From assembly GCA_014359475.1 (NCBI GenBank), contig JACIZI010000015.1, positions 1 through 64,000 of the forward strand: DNA of 64,000 nucleotides, in the 5' to 3' direction. Positions 36,190 to 45,231 of this stretch are shown here, piece after piece; position 1 is the stretch's first letter; each line of letters starts with the position of its first letter. The notes below the pieces were generated by a model. That model made no database searches, had not been told where the DNA came from, and saw only the letters and a program-made list of their open reading frames with translations. Origin of the DNA: Marinobacter sp. (GTDB lineage: Bacteria; Pseudomonadota; Gammaproteobacteria; Pseudomonadales; Oleiphilaceae). The position numbers and the translations under genes are program-made.

Positions 36190-38174
36190 ACCCCGTTATT
36201 TCCGGCCCAGCGAAACTGGCTTTGCTCGTCACCGCCCTGCTGGTGCTGGGGCTGGCCCTGTCACCAGCCACCAGTCCCGACAATCTGGCCCGCATGGCCG
36301 GTGCCCTGTCGCTGGGCCCTGATTCCTCATTTCAGGAAGCCGTGCTGTATTACACCCTGCTGCCCCGGCTAACCATCGCACTGCTGGCCGGTGCCGCACT
36401 GGGCATCGCCGGCACCCTGGTACAGCAGGTACTGCGCAATCCGCTGGCAGCGCCCACCACCCTGGGAGTAGCCGCCGGTGCACAACTGGTGCTGGGCCTG
36501 ATCATGCTACTGGCACCGGGACTGCTGGCATGGAAAGAACTGTGGGCCATGGCCGGCGGCGTTCTGGCACTGGGACTGGTGGTGATGATGGGACTGCGCA
36601 GGGGCTTCGACCCACTGACCCTGACCCTCTGCGGGCTGATCGTCAGCCTCTACCTCGGGGCCATCAACACGCTGATCCTGCTGTTCTATCACATGAAGCT
36701 GACCGGCCTGTTTATCTGGGGTTCCGGAGAACTGAGCCAGACCGACTGGCGCAGCACCCTGGAGCTGGCTCCGCACCTGCTGGGCTCGCTGGTCGGCTGT
36801 CTGTTGATGATCCGTCCCCTGCAGGCTCTGGATCTGGGTGCCGAAGGCGCACGATCACTGGGCCTGTCACCGGGGGTTATTCGCGGGATCACCTTGCTGC
36901 TGGCGGTTTACCTGACCGCACTGACCGTCAGTCATGTGGGTGTCGTGGGCTTCGTCGGCCTGGCCGCCCCGGCGCTGGTGCGCCTGCTCGGAGCCCGGAC
37001 CCTGATCCAGCGCCTGCTGGCCAGTGCGCTGGCCGGGGCCTTGCTGTGCCTGCTGGCGGATGGTGTCGCCCAGCAAGTGACCGCCGCCTTCGGGCACCTG
37101 ATGTTTCCCACCGGGGCCGCTACGGCGCTGATCGGCGGGCCGGTATTGCTATGGATTCTGACCCGTAACCGCTTCCTGCCGGCACGACCCGAAAGCGGCC
37201 ACTCGCTGGTCAGCAGCAAGACCCGTTCGATTCGCTGGCCGGGCCTTCTGGTGCTGGGGCTGGTAGCCCTTGGCAGTCTCTGGATCGCCGCTGCACTGGG
37301 CCCCACCTGGGAAGGCTGGCGGTGGGAATCGCTGGCGGATGAGAACGGCGTGATCGCCATGCGGCTGCCACGCCTGCTGACGGCACTGATGGCCGGCGGA
37401 TTGCTGGCACTGGCCGGCACCATGGTTCAGCGTATGACCCGTAACCCCATGGCCAGCCCCGAACTCCTGGGAATCAGCACCGGTGCAGCCCTGGGCATGG
37501 TGGTCCTGATGCTGGCTTTTGATACCCAGAGTCGCTATGCCCAGATTCTGGCGGGCGGCCTTGGCGGTACCCTGGTATTGCTGGCACTGCTTGCCCTGAG
37601 CCGGCGCAGCGGGTTCTCGCCGCAACGAATACTGCTTGGCGGCATTGCCCTGTCGGCGCTTCTGGATTCCGGAATTCGTATGGTGCTGGCGATGGGCGAT
37701 ACCCAGTCGGTTACCCTGCTTAACTGGCTCTCGGGGTCCACCTGGATGGCAGGCCAGCAGGACGCCTGGATTCTGCTGGTGATTACACCGGTGTTACTGG
37801 TCCTGGCACTGAGCTGCAGCCGCTGGCTGGAATTGCTGTCACTGGGCGATGACTCTGCGCAAGCGCTGGGGGTTCCGTTGGCTCCGGTACGGCTGGGCAT
37901 GCTGTTGCTGGCGGCACTGATGACTGCCGCCGCCACTCTGGTGGTTGGCCCCCTGTCGTTTGTGGGGCTGATGGCCCCGCACCTGGCCCGCATGATCGGC
38001 TTCCGGCGGGCGATGCCCCAGTTGCTCGCCGCCTTTTTACTGGGCAGCCTGCTGATGCTCTGGGCCGACTGGCTGGCCCGGTCGCTGGTGTATCCTTACG
38101 AGCTACCCGCAGGACTGGTGGCCACCCTGATCGGTGGTGGGTATTTCCTGTTCAGGCTGTATCGCCGCGCCTGA
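36186..38174 (+). CDS. FhuB-like fused iron-siderophore ABC permease
   Basis: The 662-residue inner-membrane permease consists of two FecCD-type halves in one chain (about 1-325 and 345-662), as in FhuB. Each half has about ten helices and carries the duplicated blocks: LAGAALGIAGTLVQQVLRNPLA near 62-83 versus GGLLALAGTMVQRMTRNPMA near 400-419, and GFVGLAAPALVRLLG near 255-269 versus SFVGLMAPHLARMIG near 593-607. The usual partner ATPase (FhuC) is not encoded next to it. Its 3' end overlaps the convergent DUF808 gene by 23 bases. Confidence 0.9.
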   Translation: MNPVISGPAKLALLVTALLVLGLALSPATSPDNLARMAGALSLGPDSSFQEAVLYYTLLPRLTIALLAGAALGIAGTLVQQVLRNPLAAPTTLGVAAGAQLVLGLIMLLAPGLLAWKELWAMAGGVLALGLVVMMGLRRGFDPLTLTLCGLIVSLYLGAINTLILLFYHMKLTGLFIWGSGELSQTDWRSTLELAPHLLGSLVGCLLMIRPLQALDLGAEGARSLGLSPGVIRGITLLLAVYLTALTVSHVGVVGFVGLAAPALVRLLGARTLIQRLLASALAGALLCLLADGVAQQVTAAFGHLMFPTGAATALIGGPVLLWILTRNRFLPARPESGHSLVSSKTRSIRWPGLLVLGLVALGSLWIAAALGPTWEGWRWESLADENGVIAMRLPRLLTALMAGGLLALAGTMVQRMTRNPMASPELLGISTGAALGMVVLMLAFDTQSRYAQILAGGLGGTLVLLALLALSRRSGFSPQRILLGGIALSALLDSGIRMVLAMGDTQSVTLLNWLSGSTWMAGQQDAWILLVITPVLLVLALSCSRWLELLSLGDDSAQALGVPLAPVRLGMLLLAALMTAAATLVVGPLSFVGLMAPHLARMIGFRRAMPQLLAAFLLGSLLMLWADWLARSLVYPYELPAGLVATLIGGGYFLFRLYRRA

Positions 38175-39069
38175 ACAGACCGGCCAGCGGCATAATAACC
38201 AACACCAGCAAGCCGCCGGCCAGAATTCCGAACAGACCGTCCGCCAGGGTTGGTGCCAGCATTCCAGCTATGCCACCAAGGTGATCGGTGGCATCAACAA
38301 TGAGGTGGTGCACGGGACCAATACCGTGGGTAAGAATGCCCCCTCCTACCAGAAACATGGCAGCAGTACCCACAATCGAGAGAGTCTTCATCATATAAGG
38401 GGCAAACCAGAGAATCGCCTGTCCCAGACGCTGCTGGAAAGCGCTCTCCCGCTGGCTCAGGTAAAGCCCGCCATCATCGAGCTTGACGATTCCGGCGACC
38501 AGCCCGTACACCCCGGCAGTGATCATCAGTGCAACCACTGTCAGCACCAGTGCCTGCATACCGATCGGTTCGCTGTTCACGGTACCAAGGGTGATGGCAA
38601 TGATTTCCGCTGACAGGATAAAGTCAGTCCGTATCGCGCCCTTGATCTTGTCTTTCTCCAGCACCTTGAGGTCCGTACCGGCATCCTTCATTGCATTATG
38701 CAGGGCCTGCTTGTGGGCTTTGTCCTCTTCACGGTGCAGGAACTTGTGGACCAGCTTTTCAAATCCCTCATAACAGAGAAAACCGCCCCCCAGCATCAGC
38801 AGCGGTGTCACCAGCCAGGGCGCGAAAAAGCTGATCAGTAGCGCTGCGGGCACCAGGATCGCCTTGTTGACAAAGGATCCCCTGGCGACGGCCCAGACCA
38901 CCGGTAATTCCCGGGAAGGTTTAACGCCGGTCACCTGCTGGGCGTTCAGGGCAAGGTCATCACCCAGCACACCTGCGGTTTTCTTGGTGGCCACTTTGGT
39001 CATGAGAGATACATCGTCCAGTACGCTGGCGATGTCATCGATCAACATGAGCAGGCTGCTTCCTGCCAT
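38152..39069 (-). CDS. DUF808 family inner-membrane protein (YedI-like)
   Basis: The 305-residue integral membrane protein belongs to the DUF808/YedI family of unknown function. The start MAGSSLLMLIDDIASVLDDVSLMTKVATKKTAGVLGDDLA-like block is diagnostic (residues 1-40, with DDVS and KKTAGVLGDD). About five to six hydrophobic segments follow, with a cytoplasmic charged stretch near 110-140 (HREEDKAHKQ) and a glycine-rich C-terminal pair of helices. It is unrelated in function to the converging iron importer, whose end it overlaps. Confidence 0.85.
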   Translation of the reverse strand: MAGSSLLMLIDDIASVLDDVSLMTKVATKKTAGVLGDDLALNAQQVTGVKPSRELPVVWAVARGSFVNKAILVPAALLISFFAPWLVTPLLMLGGGFLCYEGFEKLVHKFLHREEDKAHKQALHNAMKDAGTDLKVLEKDKIKGAIRTDFILSAEIIAITLGTVNSEPIGMQALVLTVVALMITAGVYGLVAGIVKLDDGGLYLSQRESAFQQRLGQAILWFAPYMMKTLSIVGTAAMFLVGGGILTHGIGPVHHLIVDATDHLGGIAGMLAPTLADGLFGILAGGLLVLVIMPLAGLFRRGDTA

Positions 39070-39110
39070 CGGCTATGCTCCTGAAAAGTGGACGCTGACC
39101 GGTATCCGGC

Positions 39111-40331
39111 TCAGCGTTGCAGCCCCATCGCCTCGGCGGCAATGCGGTTCTTGATGGGTGCCAGCCCGTTGAGCCAGCGCATGCCGCTGTTGCGCAGCCA
39201 ACGCAGGGGCAGTTCATCCCGGGCAAACAGTTGTTTGAAGCCTTCCATGGCCGCCATCATGGCCAGGTTTTCGCCTTTGCGGCGACGCTGGTAGCGGGCC
39301 AGCATCAGCTCATCGTCGGGCCTCAGACCGGCCCGCCGGGCCTTGCCCAGCTCGTCCAGCAACACCCGGACATCGCCATACCCCAGGTTGGCCCCCTGCC
39401 CCGCCAATGGATGGATGGTGTGAGCGGCATCCCCGATCAAGGCAAAACCGGGACGCACATAATCCTTGGCATGGCGTTGCCGTAACGGGAAGGAGAAACG
39501 CTTCGAGATCTTCTCCACTGGCCCCAACTGGCGCTCGATCGCCTGTTCCAGCTCGCGGATAAAACCGTCATCCTCCAGCGCCATCAGCCGGCGGGCCTCT
39601 CCGGTATCCTGAGACCAGACGATAGAGCAGAAGTGCTCATCACCGGTTTCGTTCAGCAGTGGCAGAAACGCCAGCGGGCCGGTCAGGGAAAAACTCTGCC
39701 AGGCGGTGTGCTGGTGTGGCTGGGCCGTTCGCACGGTGCAGACGATCGCCTGCTGCTCGTAATCCCATTCACGGGTGGGCAGGCCGACCCACTGGCGCAT
39801 GCGGGAATTGCCACCATCCGCCGCAATCACCAGGTCAGCAGACAGTTGCCGGCCATCATCCAGTTGTACGCCCCGCTGTCCGCCCTGCTCCTGCCACCCG
39901 GAGACCTTCGCACCATCAAACAGGGTCATGCCGGAATCCTGTACCGCCAGCATCAGGGCCCGCACGATGCTGCGATTCTCGACGATGGTACCCAGAGCCG
40001 GAGCATGAAGTTCGGCGGCATCAAATTCGATACGACCGGTGCCCTCACCGTCCCAGACAGCCATACGCTGGTAGGCGCAATGCCGCCGGGCGGTAATGGT
40101 TTCCCAGACGCCCAGATTTTCCAGCAAACGCTGGCTGGCCACGGAAATGGCACTGACCCGTGGTTCAAAGTCCGCCACCGCTGTGGCGGGGCTGAAATCA
40201 GCAATGGCCCCGCCCACAGGCGCACCCTCCACCAGCGCCACCGACCAACCCTGCCGGGCCAGGCCCAGGGCCATGGCCGAACCGGTCATACCCCCACCAA
40301 CCACCAGAATATCGACGTTCATCCCACTCAT
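39111..40331 (-). CDS. ubiI: UbiI/VisC-type FAD-dependent ubiquinone hydroxylase
   Basis: The 406-residue flavin monooxygenase probably hydroxylates a ring carbon (C5) of the ubiquinone precursor. It has the FAD GGGMTGSAMALGLA near 12-25, the DG fingerprint VIAADGGNSRMRQW near 167-180 and the GD motif FALIGDAAHTIHPLAGQGANLGYGD near 300-324. It is paired with the UbiH-type gene upstream, which it overlaps by four bases, so the operon order is UPF0149-pepP-ubiH-ubiI. Which of the two paralogues attacks which carbon is inferred from this order. Confidence 0.85.
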   Translation of the reverse strand: MSGMNVDILVVGGGMTGSAMALGLARQGWSVALVEGAPVGGAIADFSPATAVADFEPRVSAISVASQRLLENLGVWETITARRHCAYQRMAVWDGEGTGRIEFDAAELHAPALGTIVENRSIVRALMLAVQDSGMTLFDGAKVSGWQEQGGQRGVQLDDGRQLSADLVIAADGGNSRMRQWVGLPTREWDYEQQAIVCTVRTAQPHQHTAWQSFSLTGPLAFLPLLNETGDEHFCSIVWSQDTGEARRLMALEDDGFIRELEQAIERQLGPVEKISKRFSFPLRQRHAKDYVRPGFALIGDAAHTIHPLAGQGANLGYGDVRVLLDELGKARRAGLRPDDELMLARYQRRRKGENLAMMAAMEGFKQLFARDELPLRWLRNSGMRWLNGLAPIKNRIAAEAMGLQR

Positions 40332-41566
40332 GGTCTTCTTCCACCCAATCCCATGGCCTTGCGGGCAAACCAGCGCTTGGCTCCTGGCAGCATATCCAGC
40401 CCTGCCAGACCGGCATCCCGGGCCACAGCCAGTGCCGGGAAGGACTGCCCGAACAATTGAACAAGCGAGTCAGAGAAGCCCGCCGTCTGCTGCCAGTCAG
40501 AACGGTGCCCGGCCTGGTAACGCCCCAGTACACGAAGATCCCCCAGCGGGATATCCTGCGTGCAGGCCCACTCGAACTGTCCGACCAGAGTCATCAAACC
40601 CCGCAGGGCCAGGTTAAAACCCTGCCCGGCCACCGGGTGCAAACTGTGGGCTGCGTTACCCACCAGTGCCACCCCGGGCCGCACCGGTTCGTCCACGATG
40701 CTCAGTGCCAGCGGATAATGGCTGCATTCACCCATCCGGGTAAATCGACCCAGCCGCCAGCCAAAACGTTCCTGCAGGCGTTGGCAGCGCCCGGATTCGT
40801 CCAGCGCCAGCAGGGATTCCAGTTCCGCATCACGAAGGGTCCAGACCAGCGCCGAGGTGTTCCCCGGCCGCTGCGGGGAGCCGTGGGGAAGCAGCGCCAT
40901 GGGGCCGTGATCGGTAAACCGCTCGAAGGCCGTGAACTGGTGACTGCGGGAGGTCGAAACATTGGCGATCAGGGCATTCTGGCTGTAATCCTGCCGGCGG
41001 GTCCGGAACCCCAGTTTCTCCTTCAGGCCCGATCGGCCACCATCGGCCACCACCAGGCACTGGGCAGTCAGGGAGCGGCTTTCACCCGCGGCCTCCAGGG
41101 CCACCCGGATACCACCCGGCAGGTTTTGCATATCCGTGACTGCCGCCGGGGCTTGCCAGTGCACACCACTGTCCAGAAGCTCACGCATCAGACACAGCCC
41201 CATCCAGCGATTGTCAGCCACATAGCCCAGCGCCGGCTGGCCATGATCGTCGGCATGGAGACGGGCCGCCCCGAACCGGCCCCGGTCAGAGACATGAATA
41301 TGGCGGATCGGTGTGGCATGTTCAGACAGCCGGCCCCATAGCCCCAGGTCCCCGAAAATCTGCCGGGAGCCCCAGGCCAGTGCAGTGGAGCGGGCATCAT
41401 AGCTGGGCTGGTAACTGTCCGGCAGTGCGTCCGGCGCGAGGGGAAAGGCTTCCACCACCGTCACCCGCAACGCCGGCAGACGACGGCTGAGGGCGAGTGC
41501 CAGGGTAGCTCCGGCCAGTCCGCCGCCGGCAATCACAATATCGGTATCGGTCCGGCTCACGGTCAC
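40328..41566 (-). CDS. ubiH: 2-octaprenyl-6-methoxyphenol hydroxylase UbiH
   Basis: The 412-residue FAD-dependent monooxygenase acts on C1 of the aromatic ring in ubiquinone synthesis. Visible blocks: GGGLAGATLALALSRRLP near 13-30, CLVVADGGRSGLKEKLGF near 170-187, and VALVGNAAHSLHPVAGQGFNLALRG near 293-317. The last shows Asn in place of the usual Asp of the GDAAH motif, as is common in UbiH. It starts with GTG overlapping the pepP stop (GTGA). UbiH directly downstream of pepP is the standard gammaproteobacterial order. Confidence 0.9.
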   Translation of the reverse strand: MTVSRTDTDIVIAGGGLAGATLALALSRRLPALRVTVVEAFPLAPDALPDSYQPSYDARSTALAWGSRQIFGDLGLWGRLSEHATPIRHIHVSDRGRFGAARLHADDHGQPALGYVADNRWMGLCLMRELLDSGVHWQAPAAVTDMQNLPGGIRVALEAAGESRSLTAQCLVVADGGRSGLKEKLGFRTRRQDYSQNALIANVSTSRSHQFTAFERFTDHGPMALLPHGSPQRPGNTSALVWTLRDAELESLLALDESGRCQRLQERFGWRLGRFTRMGECSHYPLALSIVDEPVRPGVALVGNAAHSLHPVAGQGFNLALRGLMTLVGQFEWACTQDIPLGDLRVLGRYQAGHRSDWQQTAGFSDSLVQLFGQSFPALAVARDAGLAGLDMLPGAKRWFARKAMGLGGRRP

Positions 41567-42885
41567 CCCGCCATCAGCGCCTCAATGTCGTCGATTTCCT
41601 TCGGCACACCATTGGTGAGCACACGACAACCGTCTTTGGTGACCACCACATCGTCTTCAATGCGGATGCCAATACCACGCCACTTCTCGTCCACAGCGGT
41701 GTTATCCGGGGCAATGTACAGGCCGGGCTCGACGGTCAGCGCCATGCCCGGCTCCAGCTGTCGCCAGGCACCGCCAATCTTGTAATCTCCCACGTCGTGC
41801 ACATCCATCCCCAGCCAGTGGCCGGTGCGGTGCATAAAGTAAGGGCGATAGGCTTCTTCTTCGATGGCCTGGTCAACGGTGATGTCCTGTAAAATGCCGA
41901 GCTCCACCAGACCCTGGACCAGGACTTCCAGTGCCGCCTCGTGGGGCCGGTTCCAGTGGTTGTCCGGGTGGACGGCATCGATGGCAGCGTATTGTGCTGC
42001 CAGCACCACCTCATAAAGGGCTTTCTGCTCCGCGGAAAAGCGGCCACTGACCGGGAAGGTGCGGGTAATGTCCGAGGCATAACACTCGTATTCGCATCCC
42101 GCGTCAATCAGCACCAGGTCGCCCTCCTTCAGGGGCGCATCGTTCTCAATGTAATGCAGGATGCAAGCGTTGGCCCCGCCGCCCACGATGGACGGATAGG
42201 CGGTGGAGCGAGCTCCGTGACTCATGAAGGTGTGAATCAGCTCCGCTTCCAGGTTGTATTCATAGCCACCGTGACGGGCACGCTTCATGGCCCGGACATG
42301 GGCTTCGCAACTGATCTCCGCCGCTTTGGCCATGACCCGCACCTCTGCCGCACTCTTGATCAGCCGCAGGTCATGGAGCAGATGTTCCAGAGCCACGAAT
42401 TCACCGGGTGGATTGGAGCCTGAGCGCACCTTGCTGCGGATGATCTTCACCCAGTCCATCACCCGCTGATCAAAACTCTGGTCCCGCCCAAGTGGATAAT
42501 AGACCCGGCTGCGCCCTTCGATCATGCCCGGCAGAATGTCATCGATATCCGCAATCGGGAAGGCATCGTCCACCCCGAACTGCTCAATGGCACCCTCCGG
42601 GCCGGCCAGGAAGCCATCCCACAACTCCCTGGCGGGATCCTTTTCCTTGCAGAACAGCACCGACTCGCCATGTTCGCGCCCGGGAATGATCACCAGCACC
42701 GCATCCGGCTCGTCAAAACCGCTGAGATAATGAAAGTCACTGTCCTGACGGAAGGGATGCAATACATCCCGGTTGCGCACCCGTTCCGGCGCCGCGGGCA
42801 GAATGGCAATGCCGTCCCGGACCATCATGTCCATCAGGCGGCGACGACGGGCTGCAAATTCCTTGACCGGTATCATGGCTGCCAT
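41563..42885 (-). CDS. pepP: Xaa-Pro aminopeptidase
   Basis: The 440-residue metallopeptidase removes N-terminal residues before proline. It has the creatinase-like N-terminal domain (about 1-170) and the pita-bread catalytic domain with the metal ligands in LIDAGCEYECYASDITRTFP near 257-276, HRTGHWLGMDVHDVG near 350-364, VEPGLY near 382 and IRIEDDVVV near 404. A dimanganese enzyme is expected. It is ten bases behind the UPF0149 gene and overlaps ubiH, the classic ygfB-pepP-ubiH-ubiI layout. Confidence 0.95.
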   Translation of the reverse strand: MAAMIPVKEFAARRRRLMDMMVRDGIAILPAAPERVRNRDVLHPFRQDSDFHYLSGFDEPDAVLVIIPGREHGESVLFCKEKDPARELWDGFLAGPEGAIEQFGVDDAFPIADIDDILPGMIEGRSRVYYPLGRDQSFDQRVMDWVKIIRSKVRSGSNPPGEFVALEHLLHDLRLIKSAAEVRVMAKAAEISCEAHVRAMKRARHGGYEYNLEAELIHTFMSHGARSTAYPSIVGGGANACILHYIENDAPLKEGDLVLIDAGCEYECYASDITRTFPVSGRFSAEQKALYEVVLAAQYAAIDAVHPDNHWNRPHEAALEVLVQGLVELGILQDITVDQAIEEEAYRPYFMHRTGHWLGMDVHDVGDYKIGGAWRQLEPGMALTVEPGLYIAPDNTAVDEKWRGIGIRIEDDVVVTKDGCRVLTNGVPKEIDDIEALMAG

Positions 42886-42895
42886 GGATTACCCC

Positions 42896-43495
42896 TCAGT
42901 GCAGTGTGGGTTGTTTGGAGGATGCGGACTCCGGCGGGTTGAATTCGGTAAACACCGACAGGGCCCCCAAGCGGACATATTCGACGATTTCCAGCAGTTG
43001 CTGCTCACTTTCCTCGCCGCCCTCTTCCTCCTGATCGGCGACCTGGCTGATGGCCACCATATCCCCGATCACCTCGCGAATTTCTTCCGGAGCCTCGCCC
43101 AGGGAAGCGCCTGCCGACAGGGCCAGCCCCTCCAGAAAACCCCGCACCCAGCAGGAAAGGGCTTCAAGGCGCTGCTCCAGGGCATAATCATCATCCGGCA
43201 TCAGCGGCTGGAAACTCATATCCGAGGCTTTCAGCAGTTCCAGAGTCTGGTCGTAGGCGCGGGTCATGAACTCTTTCAGATCGACGGACTCCTCCGGCGC
43301 GGATTCCGGCAGGCCCATTTGCTCACAGACAAGAGCCAGCCAATCCCGGGCATCCATACGGGAGCCTGCCGCCAGCCGACCACAGAGTCCGCCGTGGAGT
43401 TCCGAGGGGTGGCTGAAGGCCTTGTGGGAACTAAACAGGTTGGCCCACTGCTCGAAGCTCGCAGCGGTTTGATTGTCAATTTCGATATCAGGCAT
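42896..43495 (-). CDS. UPF0149 (YgfB-like) protein
   Basis: The 199-residue acidic helical protein is of the YecA/YgfB family. Typical blocks are FSHPSELHGGLCGRLAAGSR near 26-45, with MTRAYDQTLELLKASDMSFQPLMPDD near 85-110, and WVRGFLEGLALSAG near 125-138. AGGGG before ATG 43495 supports this start; a longer frame to 43531 has no site. It heads the pepP-ubiH-ubiI operon. E. coli and Pseudomonas relatives are implicated in regulation, but the biochemical role is not settled. Confidence 0.9.
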   Translation of the reverse strand: MPDIEIDNQTAASFEQWANLFSSHKAFSHPSELHGGLCGRLAAGSRMDARDWLALVCEQMGLPESAPEESVDLKEFMTRAYDQTLELLKASDMSFQPLMPDDDYALEQRLEALSCWVRGFLEGLALSAGASLGEAPEEIREVIGDMVAISQVADQEEEGGEESEQQLLEIVEYVRLGALSVFTEFNPPESASSKQPTLH

Positions 43496-43669
43496 GAATG
43501 CCCCTGTCGTAGCTTGTATCAGATGGCTCACATCGTATCATTTGCCGGCATCCGAGGCACTGCCCCCGGCAGCCGCCGGGCCCGGTCGAATGAATTCCCT
43601 TTAAATTGACCACCCTGGGGTCCACACTTATAGTTAGTTGAATTCCCACTGGCAGAAACTGGACAAATC

Positions 43670-43876
43670 ATGGAACAGTCTGAACTGCAGGCGCTGGCAG
43701 ACAAGCTGGACAGGCTGATTGCACGATGCAACAAACTGGAGCAGGACAACGCGGCCCTGCGTGAAATGCAGGACACCTGGAACCGGGAGCGCGCCCAGCT
43801 GATGCACAAGAATGATCTCGCCAAGCACAAGATCGAAGCCATGATCGGCCGCCTGCGGGCGCTGGAGCACCACTGA
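43670..43876 (+). CDS. ZapB-like coiled-coil protein (TIGR02449 type)
   Basis: The 68-residue product is almost entirely a coiled coil, with heptads from LQALADKLDRLIARCNKLEQ onward and a basic C-terminal segment. It matches the small TIGR02449 family always found just before zapA in pseudomonads and relatives; by position and form it is thought to act with ZapA at the division ring. Its TGA overlaps the ATG of zapA by one base, so the two are cotranslated. Confidence 0.85.
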   Translation: MEQSELQALADKLDRLIARCNKLEQDNAALREMQDTWNRERAQLMHKNDLAKHKIEAMIGRLRALEHH

Positions 43877-44181
43877 TGTCTAAGCAGCCGAACACAGTTG
43901 AAGTCAAGATTCTCGACAAGGAGTATCTGGTCGCCTGCCCCGACGACGCGAGAAGCGCACTGCTCAATGCAGCGGACCATCTGGATACCAGAATGCGCGA
44001 GATCCGCGCCAGCGGCAAGGTATTCGGGACCGAGCGCATCGCGGTGATGGCCGCCCTGAACATCGCCCACGACCTGCTCGAAAGGGACACCATGTCTGAC
44101 GCAGCCAGCGACATACTGCGCACCATGGACACCCGGCTGGATCAGGCCCTGGAGAAGCACGGTGATGGCGAAACAAACTGA
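43876..44181 (+). CDS. zapA: Cell division protein ZapA
   Basis: The 101-residue protein bundles FtsZ filaments at mid-cell. The N-terminal beta-rich FtsZ-binding part has TVEVKILDKEYLVACPDD near 6-23, followed by AADHLDTRMREIRASGKVFGTERIAVMAALNIAHDLL-type helices (about 32-70) and a C-terminal coiled coil. It is followed immediately by the 6S RNA gene, the conserved zapA-ssrS-ygfA arrangement. Confidence 0.93.
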   Translation: MSKQPNTVEVKILDKEYLVACPDDARSALLNAADHLDTRMREIRASGKVFGTERIAVMAALNIAHDLLERDTMSDAASDILRTMDTRLDQALEKHGDGETN

Positions 44182-44190
44182 ACACACCGG

Positions 44191-44221
44191 TTGCAATTGC
44201 CCCCGGATATACCCGTATAAT
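44191..44221 (+). promoter_or_regulatory. Sigma70-type promoter of 6S RNA
   Basis: TTGCAA at 44191-44196 and TATAAT at 44216-44221, separated by 19 bases. The -10 is a perfect consensus placed about seven bases before the expected 5' end of 6S RNA. The spacer is a little longer than optimal. Confidence 0.6.
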
Positions 44222-44227
44222 GAAACG

Positions 44228-44408
44228 GACTTCCTGGGTTGTGCGCTGGTCGGATACGTCCTCGAGCCGATGCGCAATACCCAGGTGGCTACTCCAGGGC
44301 ATTGTGAGCAAGTCCCCCACGCAGGGGAAAGCCTAATATGTCACAGCGGCCACCAACCTTGAACTTTGGGTTCAAGGGCCACATCCGATAACGGCAGCCC
44401 GGGAAGCT
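44228..44408 (+). ncRNA. ssrS: 6S RNA
   Basis: The roughly 181-nucleotide RNA binds RNA polymerase-sigma70 in stationary phase and mimics an open promoter. It sits between zapA and the 5-FTHF cyclo-ligase gene, its usual place. The ends pair: CTTCCTGGGTTG near 44231 with its complement CAGCCCGGGAAG near 44395-44406. The conserved 3' block CCTTGAACTTTGGGTTCAAG (44357-44376) matches the E. coli stem CCTTGAACCAAGGGTTCAAG closely. A central bubble region lies between. Exact ends are estimates. Confidence 0.9.
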
Positions 44409-44422
44409 TTACTCTGATCGTT

Positions 44423-45067
44423 ATGACCCACCAAGAACCTTTCACTGATCACCCGGACACACCCACCAGAGCAGGTTTGCGCAAGCGGTTGCGCCGCGCA
44501 CGCAATGCGCTCTCACCGCAACAGCAGCGACACGCCGCCGAGCGGCTGGCCCTGAACCTGCTGAAATTACCGGACCTGAACCGCGCAAGGCACATTGCGG
44601 TCTACTTGCCCAATGACGGGGAAATCGACCCGCATCCCTACATGGCCGCCGCCAGAAGAAAAGGCATTCGGCTCTACCTGCCCGTTCTGCACCCTCTGCT
44701 TCAGGGCCGGCTGGTATTCAGCCCCTGGTATGACGGCATCGAACTGGTATGTAACCGCTTCGGCATTGCGGAACCCCCCTTTCACACCGGGCTGAGACGC
44801 CCACCCTGGGCACTGGATGCGGTGCTTTTTCCGCTGGTGGGATTCGATGAATTCGGAGGAAGACTGGGCATGGGCGGCGGCTTCTACGATCGTACCTTTG
44901 CGTTCAGCCGGTTGCGCCCGCGACTGGCGCCGAAGCTGATCGGGCTGGCCCATGATTTTCAGAAGGTGGAGAAATTACCGGTGGAACCCTGGGATGTGCC
45001 CCTGCATGGCATTGTAACCGATGAGGCCTGGTACCCCGTCACCCGGCGACTGCGGCCCGAGAGCTAA
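44423..45067 (+). CDS. 5-formyltetrahydrofolate cyclo-ligase
   Basis: The 214-residue enzyme (ygfA/fau type) converts 5-formyl-THF to methenyl-THF with ATP. It shows the N-terminal basic RKRLRRARNALSPQQQ near 18-33, YLPNDGEIDPHPYM near 62-75, and the nucleotide-binding LVGFDEFGGRLGMGGGFYDRTF near 139-160. It is read from the 6S RNA region as in other gammaproteobacteria. ATG 44423 gives the normal length; the ribosome site is weak, which suits processing from the 6S transcript. Its stop overlaps a small minus-strand frame by three bases. Confidence 0.92.
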   Translation: MTHQEPFTDHPDTPTRAGLRKRLRRARNALSPQQQRHAAERLALNLLKLPDLNRARHIAVYLPNDGEIDPHPYMAAARRKGIRLYLPVLHPLLQGRLVFSPWYDGIELVCNRFGIAEPPFHTGLRRPPWALDAVLFPLVGFDEFGGRLGMGGGFYDRTFAFSRLRPRLAPKLIGLAHDFQKVEKLPVEPWDVPLHGIVTDEAWYPVTRRLRPES

Positions 45068-45231
45068 CCGCGCTGGCCTTCCCGGCCCCTGATCGTTACA
45101 GCCTGCTGGCTGTCAGAGGCAGGAGCGACCCGGCGATCATCTGAGGCCTCCAGCGATGTTACCCCGGTAATGACCAGGCCCGCTGCAAACAGAAACACCA
45201 GCGTCCGGATCATGTCAGGCTTTCGTTCCAT
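45064..45231 (-). CDS. Possible small membrane or exported peptide (55 aa)
   Basis: A short open frame begins at ATG 45229-45231 and ends at TAG 45064-45066. The product starts MERKPDMIRTLVFLFAAGLV, that is, a basic N-terminus and one hydrophobic helix (about residues 9-25, to ITGVTSL). A polar tail with DDRRVAPASDSQQ follows. It could be a secreted or anchored peptide. GGATAGG precedes the ATG at close spacing; a second ATG at residue 7 is also usable. There is no homologue I can name. It converges on the cyclo-ligase gene and overlaps it by four bases. Confidence 0.45.
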   Translation of the reverse strand: MERKPDMIRTLVFLFAAGLVITGVTSLEASDDRRVAPASDSQQAVTIRGREGQRG

